Shown: positions 17,413 through 26,349 of the stretch, piece after piece
How positions within the stretch are numbered: position 1 is the first letter of the stretch
How the letters are laid out: each line of letters opens with the position of its first letter
NCBI GenBank assembly: GCA_034437535.1
Contig: DAOTTZ010000046.1
Span: forward strand, 19,675-83,674
Reading direction: 5' to 3'
Source: J038 sp034437535
GTDB taxonomy: Bacteria; Chloroflexota; Anaerolineae; Aggregatilineales; Phototrophicaceae
Length of the DNA stretch: 64,000 nt
Notes under the pieces: generated by a model
Databases searched by the model: none
What the model saw: the letters and a program-made list of their open reading frames with translations, nothing else
What the model was told of the DNA's origin: nothing
Translations under genes and position numbers: made by a program

Positions 17413-18180
17413 TTAGTCCTCCAGGCTGAGATCCCAGGCGGCGAGATCGGCCATAAAATGATGCGCGGTCAGGTCAAGGTGAATGGGGGTTATGCTGGCG
17501 TAACCGTTCGCCACCGCCCATAAGTCCGTCCCGGCTTCATCGAGCTTGCCGGTCGGCGGCTCGCCCACGATGCGATAAGTGTGCCCGTCTTGTTCCAGTT
17601 CGTCACGATATTCACGGATGCCCTGCCGGGTGAGTCGAATCCCTTTCACACGTTCCACCGCCGGGATGTTGACGTTCAAGATGGTAAACGGTGGCAAATC
17701 TGCCGGACGTTGGAGCATCGTCCGCATCACGGCGACGGCTACACGGGCCGCTTCGTCATAATCTGCGACGTCATTCGCGTTGTGGTCATCCAGGGAAAAG
17801 GCAACCGCCGGGACGCTGTGAATGCTGGCTTCCAGCGCGGCGGAGATAGTGCCGCTGTAGGTGACATCCTGGCTCATGTTGGCCCCCCGGTTGATGCCGC
17901 TGACGACGAAGCGCGGCGGCCATTTCTGGGCACCCATCGCGGCCAGCGCGATGCAATCGGCGGGCGATCCGTCGATTGCCAGGGCCGGGGTGCGGCCATC
18001 CTGGAGGGTCATCTGCTCGAAGGCAATATCGGTGAAGAGCGTCTTCTTGTGGCCGCTGGCACTCTGGTTATGGCGCGGGGCAATCACCCCGACCTCACCG
18101 AAGGTTTGCATCGCCATCGTCAGGGCCTGGATGCCGGGTGCATTGTAGCCATCGTCATTGGTGACGAGCAGATAGGTCAT
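17413..18180 (-). CDS. surE: 5'/3'-nucleotidase SurE
   Basis: A 255-residue SurE, a metal-dependent phosphatase that dephosphorylates nucleoside monophosphates and short polyphosphates in the stationary phase. It starts MTYLLVTNDDGYNAPG with the metal ligands N8-D9-D10, has the S-A-S-G-H loop, the SGINRGANMSQDVTYSGT core and a proline-rich C-terminal arm used for dimerisation. Length is normal. It diverges from the ParB-like gene. Confidence 0.93.
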   Translation of the reverse strand: MTYLLVTNDDGYNAPGIQALTMAMQTFGEVGVIAPRHNQSASGHKKTLFTDIAFEQMTLQDGRTPALAIDGSPADCIALAAMGAQKWPPRFVVSGINRGANMSQDVTYSGTISAALEASIHSVPAVAFSLDDHNANDVADYDEAARVAVAVMRTMLQRPADLPPFTILNVNIPAVERVKGIRLTRQGIREYRDELEQDGHTYRIVGEPPTGKLDEAGTDLWAVANGYASITPIHLDLTAHHFMADLAAWDLSLED

Positions 18181-18278
18181 CGAATTACTCCTGATAAACG
18201 TAAACCTTACTCAAACGTACTGTATAATGGCATTGAACTGCCACACACGCAATTGTGCGTCTTTACGCGGAGGTGTCC

Positions 18279-19301
18279 ATGTCTGACGACGATATGTTCC
18301 GGTATAATGTCATCGAAGGCAAGAATAAATTTAACAGTATGCGTGGGCGGGCCTTCTGGAAAGAGGTCTTGAGCTTGTTACGGGGCAAGCCGGTGGAGTT
18401 ATTGAGCTTTGACGACATCAAGCAACGGCTCCGCCTGCGGGAAGAAAGTTATCGCGGGTTGCAAGATGTGCCGTTGGATCAAATCGCCGGGAGTGTCGGG
18501 CGTTATCGAGAATTCACCCGTGACTTTTTGCCCCGCCGGCACCAATTAAAGGAACGGTGGAGCCGGGTGTATGCCAAAGCCAATAGCCAGACCGGCTTGC
18601 CGCCCATTGAACTTTACAAGATCGGTGAGGTGTATTTCGTGCGGGATGGCAACCACCGGGTTTCGGTGGCACGGCAGATGGGTGTACCGTCCATCCAGGC
18701 CCATGTGACGGAATTGCCGACTTCGGTGGACATCAGCCCGGATATGGACGCCACTCAGCTTGAAGATGCGACGGCCTACGCCGCGTTTTTGGCAGAATCT
18801 CGGCTGGAAAAAATGCGACCCCATCACCAACCGCTCAAACTTTCCGAGCGGACGCGCTACTCAGAGTTGATGGGCCACATCTACCTGCACAAGTCGATCC
18901 TGGAATTTATGGCCGACCGGGAGATGACGTTCGATGAAGCCGCGATTCATTGGTACGATAACGTTTATCGCCCGGTGGTGACGCTCATCCGTAAGTACGA
19001 TATGATGCGCACCTTGCCAGATCGCACCGAAGCCGATCTTTACCTGTGGGTGGTCGATCATCTGCGTGATTTGCGGCGTCAGTTCGGGGATAACGCGCCG
19101 CGTAAGATCAGCGATGCCCTGGCGGATTTCCTGCGCGAGCGCGACATGGAAGTGCCGAACGAGTTGATCGAAGAAGATGATGAGACGGTCATCCTGACGC
19201 AGACACAAGTGATGCAAACCATCCAGGAGATCGCCGAGGACGACACTGAAGACACACCGGAACCGTCACCGGCGGATGACGATGACCCCAGCGACGCTTG
19301 A
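18279..19301 (+). CDS. ParB/Srx-fold-like protein
   Basis: A 340-residue protein. The central section (about 90-150) reads LYKIGEVYFVRDGNHRVSVARQMG, close to the ParB/sulfiredoxin nuclease fold core, where the D-G-N-H-R motif binds nucleotide. Around it are helical regions, including one with WYDNVYRPVV and RTEADLYLWVVDHL that I have seen in uncharacterised actinobacterial/Chloroflexi proteins. The C-terminal 40 residues are strongly acidic (DDTEDTPEPSPADDDD). GGAGG lies five bases before the ATG at 18279. No parA or partition site is nearby, so a plasmid role is not suggested; a small nucleotide-dependent regulator is possible. The start at 18255 is less likely. Confidence 0.65.
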   Translation: MSDDDMFRYNVIEGKNKFNSMRGRAFWKEVLSLLRGKPVELLSFDDIKQRLRLREESYRGLQDVPLDQIAGSVGRYREFTRDFLPRRHQLKERWSRVYAKANSQTGLPPIELYKIGEVYFVRDGNHRVSVARQMGVPSIQAHVTELPTSVDISPDMDATQLEDATAYAAFLAESRLEKMRPHHQPLKLSERTRYSELMGHIYLHKSILEFMADREMTFDEAAIHWYDNVYRPVVTLIRKYDMMRTLPDRTEADLYLWVVDHLRDLRRQFGDNAPRKISDALADFLRERDMEVPNELIEEDDETVILTQTQVMQTIQEIAEDDTEDTPEPSPADDDDPSDA

Positions 19302-19359
19302 ATTTTTGCCGGGTGCAAACTATAGTCGCAAGGATCATTTGTGTTGTAAGGACGAACCC

Positions 19360-20160
19360 ATGCTCCCACTGCTGGCGATCCCGATTCAAGCTCCGATTCA
19401 GCAAGATCGTTTTGACCTGGTACCGGTGACGCTCTCCGCGATTACTGCGGCCGGGGAGGCCCTCCAAGATGAGGACGTGCTGGCGATCAGCAGTAAGTAC
19501 GCCGCCATCAGCGAGGGCCGGGTGGTTGATCTGAACGCGGTTGAAGTCAGCACAGAAGCCCAGGCGATGGCCGACCGCTACCTGATGAACCCGCAACTGG
19601 CACAATTAGTCATGCAGGAAGCCGATCATGTCTTCGGCGGCATCACACACGAGTTCAACGGCACGTCGGTCGGATTCTTGTTGACGCACAAGGACGGCAT
19701 CATCTCGCCCAATGCCGGGTTAGATCGCTCGAACATCCCGAATGGGCAAGTTGTGTTGTTCCCCAAGTATCCTTACCAGACGGCGGCACTCATCCGCCAG
19801 CAGATCCGTAATCGGCTAGGGGTGAATATCGGCGTGATCCTGACGGACAGTTGGCTGATGCCAGGACGTTTAGGGACGACCGGTGTCGCGCTGGCGACGG
19901 CGGGATTTCATCCGGTGCGCGATGAACGCGGTAAGGCTGACCTCTTCGGCAACCCGATGCAGGTCACGCAGGTTGGCCTGGCGGATTCCATCTGTGTGTG
20001 TGCCCAGATGGTGATGGGAGAGACCGCCGAAGCCACCCCCATCGCCATCGTCCGCAATACCGGCGTAGAACTCACCGACGATCATATCGACGTTGAAGAC
20101 GTCGCCATCCCCTGGGAATGGTGCATTTATGTCGGCAGTTTGACCGATGGCCGGCTTTAG
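19360..20160 (+). CDS. cofE: Coenzyme F420-0:L-glutamate ligase family protein
   Basis: A 266-residue CofE-family ligase that adds gamma-linked glutamate to F420-0 using GTP. It shows the family's conserved blocks: LAISSKYAAISEGRVVDL, GFLLTHKDGIISPNAGLDRSN in pieces, LFPKYPYQTA, ILTDSWLMPGRLGTTGVALA and the C-terminal N-T-G-V-E-L. The start at 19360 (ATG with AAGGA upstream) gives the usual N-terminus LPLLAIPI. No other F420 genes (cofC, cofD, cofG, cofH) lie in the window, so it is an isolated member; whether it makes F420 or another glutamylated cofactor is open. It is 58 bases after the ParB-like gene, so perhaps co-transcribed. TTAG stop overlap with the next gene. Confidence 0.87.
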   Translation: MLPLLAIPIQAPIQQDRFDLVPVTLSAITAAGEALQDEDVLAISSKYAAISEGRVVDLNAVEVSTEAQAMADRYLMNPQLAQLVMQEADHVFGGITHEFNGTSVGFLLTHKDGIISPNAGLDRSNIPNGQVVLFPKYPYQTAALIRQQIRNRLGVNIGVILTDSWLMPGRLGTTGVALATAGFHPVRDERGKADLFGNPMQVTQVGLADSICVCAQMVMGETAEATPIAIVRNTGVELTDDHIDVEDVAIPWEWCIYVGSLTDGRL

Positions 20161-21278
20161 GCATCGCCCGTATATGTGATGCGATAGATCGCATTGGCAA
20201 AATCATCACTGACTAGCAACGATCCATCCGGCATGACCAGCACATCCACCAGGCGACCGCTAACCGATTGGTCACTTTCATCCAGCCACCCTTCCGCGAA
20301 GGGGACGTAAGTTGTCGTGCCGGTCTCCGGGTCAATCAGGACGATAGATACCCGATACCCGATGCGCTCGGTACGGGCGGCAGATCCCCGCTCTGCGATG
20401 AAGATCTGATTGTGATAGACTTCCGGGAACATCTCGCCGGTGTAGAAGGTCATGCCCAGGGCGGCCACATGCGGCCCCAGTTGTTGAACCGGTGCTTCGT
20501 AGGTCTCACAATCCCCGGCCTGGCCGAAGGTGGCATCAACATATTGACCGGAATGACAAAACGGAAAGCCGAAATGCAGGCCGGTCTCGCGGATGTGATT
20601 AAGTTCATCCGGTGGGATGTCGTCGCCCAGCCAATCCGCGCCATTATCTGTGAACCACACGTCGCCCGTCTCCGGGTGGAAGTCAAAGCCGACGGTGTTG
20701 CGGATGCCCCGTGCCAGGATCTCGCGCTCGGTGCCGTCCGGGTTCATGCGGGTGAGCAAGCCGTAAACGTCCTGGTTGGGCAGGCACAAATCACATGGGG
20801 AGCCAACCGGCACATACAGCTTGTCATCCGGGCCGAAGGCGATGTAACGCCAATTATGATGACGTTCTGATGGAAAGTCATCGTAGATGATTTCCGGTGT
20901 GGGGAGGTCATCCAGGTTAGCTTCGATGTCCTCAAACTTGCGGATGCGGGTTATTTCCGCCACGTAAAGATCACCGTCATAAAAGGCGACCCCGTTGGGT
21001 TGATCCCAGTTCCGGGCGATGATCTGCACATCTTCGGCGTAGAAGTCGCCGTCATGGTCGCGTAGGGCATAGACATTCCCCGCCCGGCGCGAGCCGACAA
21101 ACAGCGTGCCATCATCCCCCAGGGCCATACTGCGGGCATTCGTCACGTTTTCCGCATACAGGCTGATCTCAAAGCCGGGCGGCAAATTGATCTCGGATAA
21201 ATCAAGCGGGCGTTGCTGTGCGGTCACACTCAAGGGTGCAAGTAACAACAGGATACTCAAGAACCACCATCGAAACAC
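20157..21278 (-). CDS. Secreted PQQ-type sugar dehydrogenase (glucose/sorbosone dehydrogenase family)
   Basis: A 373-residue exported beta-propeller enzyme of the glucose/sorbosone dehydrogenase family, expected to oxidise sugar aldehydes or alcohols with PQQ. A signal peptide (FRWWFLSILLLLAPLSVTAQ) is followed by LPPGFEISLYAENV, the usual first blade. Later blades include LFVGSRRAGNVYAL, GVAFYDGDLYVAE, PVGSPCDLC, ILARGIRNTVGFDFHP and GDVWFTDNGADWLGDDIPPDELN, a cluster rich in the family's His/Asp residues. I chose the GTG at 21278, which has GGAGGT upstream; an ATG at 21302 adds eight residues with a poor ribosome site. PQQ would have to be made or imported from elsewhere. Confidence 0.83.
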   Translation of the reverse strand: MFRWWFLSILLLLAPLSVTAQQRPLDLSEINLPPGFEISLYAENVTNARSMALGDDGTLFVGSRRAGNVYALRDHDGDFYAEDVQIIARNWDQPNGVAFYDGDLYVAEITRIRKFEDIEANLDDLPTPEIIYDDFPSERHHNWRYIAFGPDDKLYVPVGSPCDLCLPNQDVYGLLTRMNPDGTEREILARGIRNTVGFDFHPETGDVWFTDNGADWLGDDIPPDELNHIRETGLHFGFPFCHSGQYVDATFGQAGDCETYEAPVQQLGPHVAALGMTFYTGEMFPEVYHNQIFIAERGSAARTERIGYRVSIVLIDPETGTTTYVPFAEGWLDESDQSVSGRLVDVLVMPDGSLLVSDDFANAIYRITYTGDA

Positions 21279-21419
21279 GATACTACAACCTCCAGAAGCC
21301 ATAACAACATTCTTTGCAAATGATAACGGAAAAATAAGTGTGTGCGTAGCCTTTAACGTGAAACTTATGCATCAAGGATAGGCTAATCGTAGGGTTTAAT
21401 TGGATTGTAAAGGATAAGT

Positions 21420-22307
21420 ATGGACGGTCAAATTGTTATGATTACCGGGGCGACAAACGGCCTCGGCAAAGAGACCGCGCTGGAAATCGCCCGTATGGGG
21501 GCCACCGTGATTCTCGTCGGGCGCAACGAAGACAAAGCACAGCGCGTCGTCGCTGATATTCAGCGTGAAACGGGGAATCAAAATGTTGAATACATGATCG
21601 CTGATCTTGCTGTAATGGATGACATCCGCCAACTCGCGGAGACCTTCAAAGCGAAGTACGATCAATTACACGTCTTGATCAACAACGCCGGGATGCTGTT
21701 TACCGACCGCGAACTCACCGCTGATGGATACGAGCGGACGTTTGCGCTCAATCATCTGAATTACTTTCTGCTGACCAATCTCTTGCTGGAAACGTTAAAA
21801 GCCACCGGGACGCCAGAACACAACGCTCGCATCGTCAATGTGTCGTCGTCGGCTCATCGCATGGGCAAGATTGACTTTGATAACTTGAACGGCGAAAAAA
21901 GCTATAATGCGATGTCTGCTTATGGGACATCCAAGCTGGAAAATGTATTGTTTACCTACGAGCTAGCCCGCCGGTTACAAGCAGATGGGGCTAATGTGAC
22001 GGCCAACTGTCTGCATCCAGGCGTGGTGAATACCGGCTTCGGCAAGAACAACGATGGCTTTAGTGGGGTAGTCGCCAAGTTCTTCATGTTGTTGATGCGC
22101 CCCTTCCAGATCTCGGCAGATCAAGGCGCACAGACGCAGATCTATCTGGCGACATCGCCGGAAGTCGAAGGCGTGACCGGCAAATATTTCGAGAACCAGA
22201 AGCCCAAGCAGAGCAATAAAGCCTCTTACGATGAGGCGGCGCAACGTCAATTATGGGAGATCAGCGAAGAGATGACCGGCCTCAAGCAGGCGGTCGCCAC
22301 CGCATAA
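21420..22307 (+). CDS. Short-chain dehydrogenase/reductase (retinol-dehydrogenase-like)
   Basis: A 295-residue classical SDR using NAD(P)H to reduce or oxidise a carbonyl/alcohol. The cofactor loop is T9-G-A-T-N-G-L-G16, the NNAG motif is at 88-91, the catalytic Ser is in N-V-S-S-S (142-144), and the catalytic pair is Y168-G-T-S-K172. The C-terminal NTGFGKN and long insert resemble the WW-domain oxidoreductase/retinol dehydrogenase branch. Substrate unknown. It is followed after 47 bases by a LysR regulator on the same strand, which may control it. Confidence 0.88.
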   Translation: MDGQIVMITGATNGLGKETALEIARMGATVILVGRNEDKAQRVVADIQRETGNQNVEYMIADLAVMDDIRQLAETFKAKYDQLHVLINNAGMLFTDRELTADGYERTFALNHLNYFLLTNLLLETLKATGTPEHNARIVNVSSSAHRMGKIDFDNLNGEKSYNAMSAYGTSKLENVLFTYELARRLQADGANVTANCLHPGVVNTGFGKNNDGFSGVVAKFFMLLMRPFQISADQGAQTQIYLATSPEVEGVTGKYFENQKPKQSNKASYDEAAQRQLWEISEEMTGLKQAVATA

Positions 22308-22354
22308 TCTGCTTTGTTGGGCTTACTTCGCAAAGATGATCGGGAGCCGCTGGC

Positions 22355-23257
22355 ATGGAGTTAATTCAACTGGAAGCATTCGACCGCGCCGCCCGTGAAG
22401 GAAGCTTCACCCGTGCGGCGGAGACATTAGGGCTAACTCAGCCAGCAGTCAGCTTGCGGATTCGGACGTTAGAAAATGAGGTCGGCGGGGCGTTGTTCGT
22501 CCGGGCCGGCCACACTTTGAAATTAACCCTCCTGGGCGAGCGATTTTTACCCTATGCCCGGCGCATTTTGACGATGCTCCAGGATGGTGTGCAGATCCTG
22601 CGCGATCACCAAGCCGGGCGGTTGGGCGAAGTTCGCATCGCCGCGCCGACACCGTTTTTACTCAGCTTTCTGGTGGATACACTCTCGAACTTCCGCCAGC
22701 GGCACCCGATGATCGACATCTTGATCCGCGAACGGGACAAAAAGACCATCCTGCAAATGTTATATGACCGTATGGTGACGTTGGGCTTGGTTAACGGCCC
22801 GATTTATGACGGCTATTTTCAGCAGATCGTCCGCTTTCGTGATCCAATCCGGGCGGTGGTGGCGTCATCCCATCCGCTGGCATCGCACGAGCGGCTGACC
22901 ATGACCGACATCTACCAACATACGATCTTCCGTGTGTCGATGTTCCCGGCGATGACGGCCTTTATCAACGCGGTTGTGGAGCATGGCCGCGAAGGTAGCG
23001 GCGGCGCGGTGATCTCTGTGCCGATGGTGATGGCCCGGCGTATGGTGCAAGATGGACACGGGGTGACCTTTTTGCCGCAGACTTACATCCAGGCCAGCGT
23101 GGAGAGCGGTGAGCTTCATCTACTGGACATCGATGATATGGAGCCGCTTCTCAGTGAGCCAGTCCTCATCACGCCGAAAGACCAGATGCTGGATGACGTG
23201 CATCAGCAATTCATTGAGACACTCACCAGCACCTTCCCGGCACTGGTGGTGTCTTGA
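22355..23257 (+). CDS. LysR-family transcriptional regulator
   Basis: A 300-residue LTTR. The N-terminal winged helix reads MELIQLEAFDRAAREGSFTRAAETLGLTQPAVSLRI in two parts, with the canonical A-A-x-x-L-x-x-T-Q-P-A-V-S recognition helix. The C-terminal 210 residues form the two-lobe ligand-binding domain (VRIAAPTPFLLSFLVDTL). It follows the SDR gene on the same strand and precedes the convergent GMC oxidoreductase. Either neighbour could be its target; the effector is unknown. Confidence 0.92.
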   Translation: MELIQLEAFDRAAREGSFTRAAETLGLTQPAVSLRIRTLENEVGGALFVRAGHTLKLTLLGERFLPYARRILTMLQDGVQILRDHQAGRLGEVRIAAPTPFLLSFLVDTLSNFRQRHPMIDILIRERDKKTILQMLYDRMVTLGLVNGPIYDGYFQQIVRFRDPIRAVVASSHPLASHERLTMTDIYQHTIFRVSMFPAMTAFINAVVEHGREGSGGAVISVPMVMARRMVQDGHGVTFLPQTYIQASVESGELHLLDIDDMEPLLSEPVLITPKDQMLDDVHQQFIETLTSTFPALVVS

Positions 23258-23284
23258 GGCCGTGCTTGCTGAGGGTGCGCCGGG

Positions 23285-25264
23285 CTAAAGCCGGGTCTTG
23301 ATGTGCCCGGCGATGTAATGGGCCACTGCCATAATCGACATCATCGGATTAACCCCCGGTGCGTTGGGCAAGGACGCGCCATCCGCCACATACAGGTTCT
23401 TCACTTCCCAGCTTTGCCCGGTTGGATCAATGGCACCGCGTGCCGGGTCGCCGCCGATGCGGGCCGTTGACATTTGATGTGCGCTGAACAAAGCGAAGTC
23501 ATTGAGGCGCAGGCCGCGCTTTTCGACCCGATGCAGGAAACTTTCCAGACTGCCATTGGTACCGGGGCGATAGGTCGGACGGTCATTGTGTGGCGCGGCG
23601 ATCTCAAGCGCACCCGCCGCATCGTGGATGCGTAATGCTTCCTTCAAGCCGAACATCAGATGCTTGGCATCATAATCACTCAGGCGATAATCGACCACCG
23701 GCTGACCGAATTTGCCCAGCTTAACCCGGCCCGCATCACGATCTCGCGTCAGGATGATGATGTTGGCGGTGTGGGGCAATTGCTGGATGACCTTTTTATG
23801 TTGGCGTGCCCCCGTCCAGGGGTTCGCCAGCGCGTTGAGGCCGGGGTGGGCGGGGGCGTTTTCCAGCCAGACGCCGTATCCGTTGCCGTCCAGGTTCTTG
23901 AAGTCGGTCACGACACGGGTTAAGGGTGCGCCGCGCCAGGGTTCAATGCGCTGTTCGAAGATGCCGGTCGTCACGGTCGTCGGGTGCAGGCGCAAGTTCT
24001 CACCGATGTTGCGATTGCTCAGGCCGGAGCGAAGTAGGATGGCCGGCGTGTGGATGGTGCCCGCGCTGATGACCACGACCTTCGCCCGGATGGTGACGTT
24101 GTGGACTTTCCCTTGTTGGTCGGTCACCTTGACCACCGCCCCGCGCACCTGGCCTTCACTATGCAGGACGCGATCAACATGCCCCCGCACCACGATCTTC
24201 GCGCCAGCGTCGTAAGCATCCTGGAGGTACGTCTTGAGCGTGCTTTGCTTCGCGCCGAACTGACAGCCGTAATTGCAGAAGTCGCAGACCTCACACCCTT
24301 TGACGTTGCGGGCGACGACCTTACTGGTGTAGCCCAGGCTGGCACAGCCTTTGTCGAGCATCTGATTGTTGGGGTTGGCGATGCTCTCGTCTTCGTTGAC
24401 GTTGGTGCGGGTCATCACCGCGTCGAAGGACTCCTGCAAGGCGTCACTGGTCGCGCCGCTAAAGCCGATGACCTTCTCCCATTCGTCCAGCACATAATCC
24501 GGCGTGCGGAACGAGGCCGACCAGTTGACGACCGTACCGCCGCCCAACACACTCCCCGCCAGGATGCTCATGGTGGTGTCTTCTGTGGTGAGCGCACCGT
24601 ATTTTTCGTACATGGTATCCATGCTGGAAAGTTCATCACGCGGGTAATCATGGTCGGCGAAGTAATCGCCTTTTTCCACCACCATGACCTCATGCCCGGC
24701 GGTCGCCAGTTCCCCGGCGACGACGCCTCCCCCGGCTCCGCTACCGATGACCAGGATTTCAGTCTCTAGCGTGGCCGGCGCATTGATCGCGGTCGGTTCG
24801 ATAGGGCGCGGTTCCGGGTCGCTGGGTGGGGGCACCTCAAAGCCCATGCCCGCCCAGGCCGGGTTCGGGTCTCCATCGGGCATCGTCGCGTAGAATAAGA
24901 ACGTCGCCAACCGCTTAAACGTCAGGAAAGCGGTACGCCCCGCCTCGAAACGGCTGGTCGCCAGGGAATACAGCAGTTGCTCGCGAGCTTCCTGTGGCAT
25001 ATCTTTGAGCGGTGCCCAATGACGAGCGATGACCCCGTTAACCAGGCCGTTATCTAACGCCCGGAGCAAAAATCGCACCTGTCGTTTTTCTGCCGGGGTG
25101 GTCAGCCGTTCCAGCGACGCTTCAACACGGGCCGGGATGTCAAGATCGGTGGCGGTCGTCTGGAACAGTACCGGATCATCGTCGGCTTCTGGCTCCAGGC
25201 GTGGGATGAGTGTATTGCAGATGACGCTTAAGGTTGCACGTTCTTTGGGGTTTAAAAAAGTCAT
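23285..25264 (-). CDS. GMC oxidoreductase with N-terminal helical domain and cysteine cluster
   Basis: A 659-residue FAD-dependent GMC-type alcohol oxidase/dehydrogenase. Residues 1-160 are helical and resemble the gluconate 2-dehydrogenase subunit 3-like module, here fused in front. The FAD loop is G174-S-G-A-G-G-G180. The C-terminal catalytic block reads FSAHQMSTARIGGDP with the base His, then VADGASLPNAPGVNPMMSIMA. A compact cluster C324-x2-C327-x2-C330-x3-C334 precedes GAKQST, similar to cysteine-rich loops in long-chain alcohol oxidases but with four well-spaced cysteines that could bind metal or an Fe-S centre. Substrate likely a long-chain or sterol-like alcohol; that part is inference. 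Confidence 0.88.
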   Translation of the reverse strand: MTFLNPKERATLSVICNTLIPRLEPEADDDPVLFQTTATDLDIPARVEASLERLTTPAEKRQVRFLLRALDNGLVNGVIARHWAPLKDMPQEAREQLLYSLATSRFEAGRTAFLTFKRLATFLFYATMPDGDPNPAWAGMGFEVPPPSDPEPRPIEPTAINAPATLETEILVIGSGAGGGVVAGELATAGHEVMVVEKGDYFADHDYPRDELSSMDTMYEKYGALTTEDTTMSILAGSVLGGGTVVNWSASFRTPDYVLDEWEKVIGFSGATSDALQESFDAVMTRTNVNEDESIANPNNQMLDKGCASLGYTSKVVARNVKGCEVCDFCNYGCQFGAKQSTLKTYLQDAYDAGAKIVVRGHVDRVLHSEGQVRGAVVKVTDQQGKVHNVTIRAKVVVISAGTIHTPAILLRSGLSNRNIGENLRLHPTTVTTGIFEQRIEPWRGAPLTRVVTDFKNLDGNGYGVWLENAPAHPGLNALANPWTGARQHKKVIQQLPHTANIIILTRDRDAGRVKLGKFGQPVVDYRLSDYDAKHLMFGLKEALRIHDAAGALEIAAPHNDRPTYRPGTNGSLESFLHRVEKRGLRLNDFALFSAHQMSTARIGGDPARGAIDPTGQSWEVKNLYVADGASLPNAPGVNPMMSIMAVAHYIAGHIKTRL

Positions 25265-25501
25265 CGCATCTAATTTCCTGCATAATCGAATCTTGATTTA
25301 ATTATAGCGCAGAAATGCATTTAGGGTGTGGCCCAATTGCCGGGTGATCCCGTTAACGTAACATCCAGGCTGACTCGCTACATATAACGAGATTTATTTA
25401 CAGAATTTTTATATTCTGCTCAAATGACACACATATTTTTTTACTATCTTCATAAATATCTGGTTCTCCCTTATGGGCATAGGGATGATTAGTTTGCTTT
25501 T

Positions 25502-25549
25502 GAAGAGAGATGTGCTGTCGGGTAACACACATCTCTCTTCTCATTTTTT
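25502..25549 (+). terminator. Strong hairpin with T-run, oriented rightwards, no upstream gene
   Basis: A perfect 13-base-pair stem (GAAGAGAGATGTG at 25502-25514 with CACATCTCTCTTC at 25528-25540) is followed on the + strand by a T-rich run ending TTTTTT. Both flanking genes read leftwards, so it does not end a recognised gene. Read leftwards the stem is followed by AAAAGC, so it is not a normal terminator for the gene at 25555. The 237 bases before it are AT-rich and hold no supported ORF. Confidence 0.7.
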
Positions 25550-25554
25550 ATGGG

Positions 25555-26349
25555 TTATGGGCGCAAGGCGAAACCGGCAACGCCTTCGATTAATGTTTCC
25601 ATCTGCGGTGGATCCCCAGGCACAATGCGATATAAATCTGCAAATTGTGTCGGTATCGTTATGGCAATTAGTGCATAATCGCCATTGGATGTCCAGACGG
25701 CCTCTCCCGTCGGGTAACCCCCCGTGATAACGGTTGATGTTTTGCTCCCATCATCAAGATAAAGCGTCCAGGTATTGTCAGCCTCAGCTTCCCATATTAG
25801 GCGCGTCGTGCCATCTGGTGCTGGGTAGGTGTTCTCCCACGCTTGATCTTGCAAATAGTCTTGCGACATTGGATGATCAATGTCTAAGGGTGTCAGCGTG
25901 CCGGCCTCAAGATCGTACAGGGCTAATTGAGAGACTGTACGTTGATCGCGATATTGCAGGATGAGTGTGTCGTTGTTGTCAGCCCAGGTCACATGCTGGA
26001 CGAATTGCAGTGGCAGTCCGGTCACTGGCGGCGTCTGGCTCTGATTTTGCTCCATATCGTAGATGACTAACTCGAAACGATTGTCTTGCCGAGTCACCTG
26101 GATATAAGCGATATACCGGCCATCGGGCGACCATTCAACACGAGATGCTATCAGGTTGGGCGGCTCTAACGATCGTCTGTGCAAGTGGTCATAGATGACC
26201 AACTGACCATCGCTTTGCATGCGACCGTCAAGTCGTGTGTAGGCGATCACCGTGCCGATCTGCTGAGTGCCCCACATGATTGCGCTAGTTGTCATCAAGC
26301 TAAAGAGGATCACCAGGCCGACCAGCCCACGCCCGATCAAGGTCGCCAT
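25555..26349 (-). CDS. Membrane-anchored PD40/TolB-like beta-propeller protein (third gene of operon)
   Basis: A 264-residue protein with a hydrophobic N-terminal anchor (IGRGLVGLVILFSLMTTSAIM) followed by a beta propeller of TolB/PD40 type: repeats containing VEWSPDGRYIAYI, VTWADNNDTLILQY and VWTSNGDYALIA. The blades are less regular than those of its upstream neighbour. I set the start at the ATG 26349, which overlaps the upstream stop by 13 bases; a TTG at 26373 is possible but adds only eight residues. Likely anchored to the outside of the cytoplasmic membrane. Function of such PD40 proteins is unknown; peptide or glycan binding is an inference. Confidence 0.7.
   Translation of the reverse strand: MATLIGRGLVGLVILFSLMTTSAIMWGTQQIGTVIAYTRLDGRMQSDGQLVIYDHLHRRSLEPPNLIASRVEWSPDGRYIAYIQVTRQDNRFELVIYDMEQNQSQTPPVTGLPLQFVQHVTWADNNDTLILQYRDQRTVSQLALYDLEAGTLTPLDIDHPMSQDYLQDQAWENTYPAPDGTTRLIWEAEADNTWTLYLDDGSKTSTVITGGYPTGEAVWTSNGDYALIAITIPTQFADLYRIVPGDPPQMETLIEGVAGFALRP

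Noticed and set aside
17581..18372. Long + strand reading frame opposite surE (263 codons)
   Set aside because: SurE on the minus strand has complete family motifs. The + frame has no recognisable domain and runs past the surE start into the next gene in another frame.
24050..24769. Long + strand reading frame opposite the GMC oxidase
   Set aside because: The minus-strand protein is intact with FAD and catalytic motifs. The opposite frame is an artefact of GC-rich codon use.
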